Source: Bacillota bacterium
GTDB taxonomy: Bacteria > Bacillota_A > Clostridia > Lachnospirales > WQUN01
Assembly (NCBI GenBank): GCA_009786175.1
Contig: WQTQ01000121.1
Coordinates: 1-8,827 of the forward strand
DNA: 8,827 nt
Direction: 5' to 3'
This document shows positions 6,241 through 8,827 of this stretch, piece by piece. How positions within the stretch are numbered: position 1 is the first letter of the stretch; the number at the start of each line of letters is the position of its first letter. The translations under genes were made by a program, and so were the position numbers. A model generated the notes under the pieces. That model was not told the DNA's origin. It was given only the letters and a program-made list of their open reading frames with translations, and made no database searches.

Positions 6241-7334
6241 GATCAAAAAGTATAATTGATTTGCTGCACTGGATTTTGGGTATGTTTTTTAACTTCGCGC
6301 TTGTAGCGGTGGTTTTAGTTGTACTGTATCTAATCACCATCAGAGGTTTTGAGTTTGGCGGGCAAATGGCAAATGAATGGGTTGCCGTTGGCGAAGATTA
6401 CGAAGTGGAATTTGTACTGGACGCAGACACCCCTGCCTCTGAAGTAGCGCGGGAACTGGAGTACCTGGGCATTATAAACAACCGCCTGCTGTTTAACATA
6501 GAGCTGTTTTTAATGGGCGGGATCAGAACTTACGAAGCAGGTACTTATGTACTTAACCACAACATGTCTTACAGGGAAATACGTCAAGTTTTTGGCAGGA
6601 CAGGCCCGCGGATGGCAGATGAGGAAGTAATTACGGTTCTTGAAGGCTGGACCATGTATGATATGGCGGAATACTTCGAGTCACGGGGCTTTTTCCCCGC
6701 AGAAGAATTTATCCACATGGCCACTAACGGGGTTGGACATTTTGGCTTTGGTTTCGAGCGGAATATCCCGGCAAACAGGCCAAACGGCCTGGAAGGCTAC
6801 CTTTTCCCCGATACGTATCGCATACCTGTTAACCCCACTCCGGGTGACATTATTTTTCGTATGCTGCGCCGCTTCGACGAAATCTTTAATGTTGAAATGC
6901 GTGACCAAGCTTACGAAATGGGTATGACCATGGACGAGGTTGTTATAATGGCGTCTATTATAGAAATGGAATCCCGCCTTGCCCACGAACGGCCAAAGGT
7001 AAGCCAGGTTATACACAACCGTTTGGCAATTGATATGTATTTGCAGATGTGTTCCACGGTAAAATACACAATGGAAGACCCACCGATTGTGCTGTCAACT
7101 GCACAAACCCAGGTGGATACGCCATTTAACACATACACACGCCCGGGCTTGCCAATCGGCCCGATAACTAACCCCGGCGCGGCGGCTTTGCGCGCCGTGG
7201 TAAACCCTTCCGGCGGGAACTATTTGTTCTTTGTATTGTACAACTTTGAAACAGGGGAACATTTCTTCTCCGATAACTACGCCGCACACAGGGCGGCAAA
7301 TGACAGGGCAGTAGCCAGGCAGCCAAGGCAGTAA
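6237..7334 (+). CDS. mltG: MltG (YceG-like) endolytic murein transglycosylase
   Basis: The 365-residue protein starts with a short cytoplasmic segment and one membrane helix (about residues 15-35), leaving the rest outside the cell. A LysM-like region (about 55-118) is followed by the YceG/MltG domain, with EGYLFPDTYRIP (186-197), the catalytic-type ASIIEMES with E243 as the likely catalytic Glu, and NTYTRPGLPIGPITNPG (298-314). MltG cleaves nascent peptidoglycan strands inside the chain and sets their length by releasing them from the synthesis machinery. The usual LQxDPTV motif reads LQMCSTV here (269-275), an unusual change at a conserved site. The start at 6237 overlaps the ABC-F stop as ATGA, so the two are probably translationally coupled. 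No clear terminator follows the gene. Confidence 0.92.
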   Translation: MRSKSIIDLLHWILGMFFNFALVAVVLVVLYLITIRGFEFGGQMANEWVAVGEDYEVEFVLDADTPASEVARELEYLGIINNRLLFNIELFLMGGIRTYEAGTYVLNHNMSYREIRQVFGRTGPRMADEEVITVLEGWTMYDMAEYFESRGFFPAEEFIHMATNGVGHFGFGFERNIPANRPNGLEGYLFPDTYRIPVNPTPGDIIFRMLRRFDEIFNVEMRDQAYEMGMTMDEVVIMASIIEMESRLAHERPKVSQVIHNRLAIDMYLQMCSTVKYTMEDPPIVLSTAQTQVDTPFNTYTRPGLPIGPITNPGAAALRAVVNPSGGNYLFFVLYNFETGEHFFSDNYAAHRAANDRAVARQPRQ

Positions 7335-7387
7335 ATAAGATGAAGGTATAAATTTGCAGTATACTTGCCGGTGAGAGGAAGTTTAAC

Positions 7388-8164
7388 ATGATACAAAAAA
7401 GCGACATTATTAAATATGCAAAAGAAAACGGTGCATCGTTAGTTGGTTTTGCAGGCGTTGACAGGTTTGTTAATGCACCAAAAGGGCATCACCCAAGGGA
7501 TTTTATGCCCGGTACCAAAACTGTAATAAGCATGGGGGTTGCCATGCCAAAACGTTTAGTCAATTGGGAAGGCTTGATGGCGAACTCCCCGGCATTTGCC
7601 GATGATGATGTAAGGTGGGAGGTTGAATCCAACCATTGGTACGCGCGCGTCGGTTACGAGGCAATTAACATCCGCCTTGAACAACTTGGGCTAATGCTTT
7701 CGGTTTACTTGGAAGAGCGTGGTTATCCTTCACTTTCATTTCCTGCTACTTTCGCTCATCATGCATCTATAATGCAAAAAATTCCGGGATATTTCGCGCC
7801 GCTGTCACATCGCCATGCGGCGGTGCTTGCAGGCCTTGGTGAATTTGGCTTTAATAATTTGGTCATTACTTCAAAATTTGGGCCAAGGGTTAGGTTTATG
7901 TCTGTTATTACCGAGGCCGAATTTGAACAAGATGAGATTATCAAGAAACCCATATGTATTGGCGAAAAATGTTTGGCTTGTATTAAAGTCTGCGGCCTGC
8001 CGGAGGAAAAGGTTCATGCAATGCTGCCGATAGCCAAACGAGATGACGGCATTTTTTTGGATATGCCTGCCAAGGTCAATAAAAAGGTCTGTTACACCAA
8101 ATATGACGGCAGGGCTCGTTGCTGGGGCAAATGTATGGCTGCTTGCCCTGTTGGGAATTTATAA
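7388..8164 (+). CDS. QueG-like double [4Fe-4S] cluster protein (COG1600-type), short form
   Basis: A 258-residue protein. The middle part, with AAVLAGLGEFGFNNLVITSKFGPRVRFMSV cut here as AAVLAGLGEFGFNN then LVITSKFGPRVRF (144-170), matches the corrinoid-binding core shared by epoxyqueuosine reductase QueG and reductive dehalogenases. Two cysteine groups follow: C190, C195, C198, C202 (spacing x4, x2, x3) and C235, C245, C249, C253 (spacing x9, x3, x3, then Pro), enough for two [4Fe-4S] clusters, although neither has the exact CxxCxxCxxxCP form. The protein ends five residues after the last Cys-Pro pair, without the C-terminal HEAT-like region of true QueG (about 380 residues), so a queuosine role is doubtful; an uncharacterised anaerobic reductase is more likely. 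The start is supported by AGAGGAAG, about 6 bases upstream of the ATG. TATACT at 7360-7365 could be a weak own -10 without a good -35; otherwise it is read through from mltG, 53 bases away. Confidence 0.75.
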   Translation: MIQKSDIIKYAKENGASLVGFAGVDRFVNAPKGHHPRDFMPGTKTVISMGVAMPKRLVNWEGLMANSPAFADDDVRWEVESNHWYARVGYEAINIRLEQLGLMLSVYLEERGYPSLSFPATFAHHASIMQKIPGYFAPLSHRHAAVLAGLGEFGFNNLVITSKFGPRVRFMSVITEAEFEQDEIIKKPICIGEKCLACIKVCGLPEEKVHAMLPIAKRDDGIFLDMPAKVNKKVCYTKYDGRARCWGKCMAACPVGNL

Positions 8165-8178
8165 AGTGACTCCTAACC

Positions 8179-8219
8179 TACAAAACCCAGCGGACATCGC
8201 AAATCCGCTGGGTTTTGTA
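8179..8219. terminator. Bidirectional intrinsic terminator, 16-bp stem
   Basis: Arms 8179-8194 and 8204-8219 are perfectly complementary around a 9-base loop. A GC-rich inner part (CCCAGCGGA) is flanked by AAAA on one side and TTTT on the other, so either strand gives a stem ending in a U-rich run. It lies between the convergent QueG-like gene (stop 8164) and the BadF-type gene (stop 8241) and should end both. Confidence 0.85.
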
Positions 8220-8240
8220 ATTGTACATACATTACCTCAC

Positions 8241-8827
8241 TTATTCACTTACCAATTCCTCATACTTGTCCACGGTAAGGAAGCTTGTCATTTCCTGCCT
8301 GTAACTCTCGCACACGTTGCCTTTCAGCAGTTCCATGGCCCAGAATAGGCCGCCAAGGGCAGGGGGCGCGTCCAATAAAACGGTTTTTATCGGCTGTGGC
8401 GTGTTTTGCCTAATTACATTTTCAAAGGCTATGCCCATGCCGGGGTATTTGAGTTTTGTCCAAATGCTGCCGGCTTTTACTATTGTAATTTCGCGGGTAA
8501 AGGATAGGTTGCGGATACAGCCCGCTACGCCTTCGCCGCAGTTAATGCCCACATCGTCCAGTATTTTTTGGCAAACTTCGTCGCCGTTTGTAGCGGCTGC
8601 ATCTACTGCCTGGATTATGGGCTTAGAGTTGCGCCATATTTTGCCGCCATCAGAGATTGCCACAAACAACTCGGAAGGGTCTTTCAAGTCTAGAAGTTCC
8701 AGCACTATTGGGAATACTTCCGAGTCTTTGCCAACACGGTAATAATGCCTGTAGGCTGCCTCTACGGCATTGCGGGAGATAACGCCGCCGCCTGCATAGT
8801 CGCCGCTTAGGGTGCCAATGCCGCCAA
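8241..8827 (-). CDS. BadF/BadG/BcrA/BcrD-family ATPase (N-acetylglucosamine kinase-like), 5' partial
   Basis: The frame is open to the right edge, giving the last 195 or so residues; the GTG at 8705 is an internal codon, not a start. The visible part begins with GGIGTLSGDYAGGGVISRNA, which matches the glycine-rich segment of the ASKHA (sugar kinase/Hsp70-like) ATPase fold. It continues with YRHYYRVGKD, LELLDLKDPSELFVAI, a helical stretch, ITIVKAGSIW (the late-strand/adenosine-site region) and LLDAPPALGGLFWAMELL, all in the order seen in the BadF/BcrA and N-acetylglucosamine kinase group. In that group members either phosphorylate amino sugars or activate (R)-2-hydroxyacyl-CoA dehydratases and benzoyl-CoA reductases. 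The VLDAPP-type ending and lack of a visible CxxC-type cluster site favour the sugar-kinase side, but the N-terminal phosphate-binding part is outside the window, so the substrate stays open. Confidence 0.75.
   Translation of the reverse strand, partial: GGIGTLSGDYAGGGVISRNAVEAAYRHYYRVGKDSEVFPIVLELLDLKDPSELFVAISDGGKIWRNSKPIIQAVDAAATNGDEVCQKILDDVGINCGEGVAGCIRNLSFTREITIVKAGSIWTKLKYPGMGIAFENVIRQNTPQPIKTVLLDAPPALGGLFWAMELLKGNVCESYRQEMTSFLTVDKYEELVSE

Noticed and set aside
8241..8705. Short - strand gene starting from the GTG at 8705
   Set aside because: The frame continues to the right edge with the glycine-rich ATPase segment, so the GTG is internal.

Overview
The window looks like a chromosomal segment of a Gram-positive, probably anaerobic member of the Bacillota (Clostridia-like). 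The evidence is strong AGGAGG-type ribosome binding sites, a surface protein with a copper-amine-oxidase-type stalk domain and an Asn-rich linker, a YdiF/Uup-like ABC-F ATPase next to mltG, an Fe-S/corrinoid-type oxidoreductase and a BadF/BcrA-type ATPase. I see no mobile element, tRNA, rRNA or CRISPR array. No stretch longer than about 170 bases lacks a gene.

Layout from left to right: (1) the 3' part of a + strand gene for a secreted or surface protein, entering from the left edge and ending at 1355. (2) A bidirectional terminator zone (about 1369-1443). (3) A - strand operon, tldD (4133-2748) then pmbA/tldE (2746-1442), encoding the two subunits of a TldD/TldE-type metalloprotease. (4) A 169-bp divergent promoter region (4134-4302) with an imperfect palindrome in the tldD leader. 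(5) A + strand pair, an ABC-F ATPase (4303-6240) and mltG (6237-7334), joined by an ATGA stop/start overlap. (6) A + strand QueG-like double [4Fe-4S] protein (7388-8164). (7) A 16-bp-stem bidirectional terminator (8179-8219). (8) The 3' part of a - strand BadF/BadG/BcrA/BcrD-family ATPase running off the right edge.

Most of this is conserved cell maintenance: a two-subunit peptidase that processes or clears modified or unfolded peptides, a ribosome-associated ABC-F factor, and a membrane lytic transglycosylase that ends glycan strands. The gene pairs are compact and transcription units are separated by strong hairpins. I found no convincing new multi-gene system. The less ordinary points are the Cys-rich module of the left-edge protein, the tldD leader palindrome, the short QueG-like protein with unusual cysteine spacing, and a changed LQxDPTV-type motif in MltG. 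All functional calls come from reading motifs; no database search was run.
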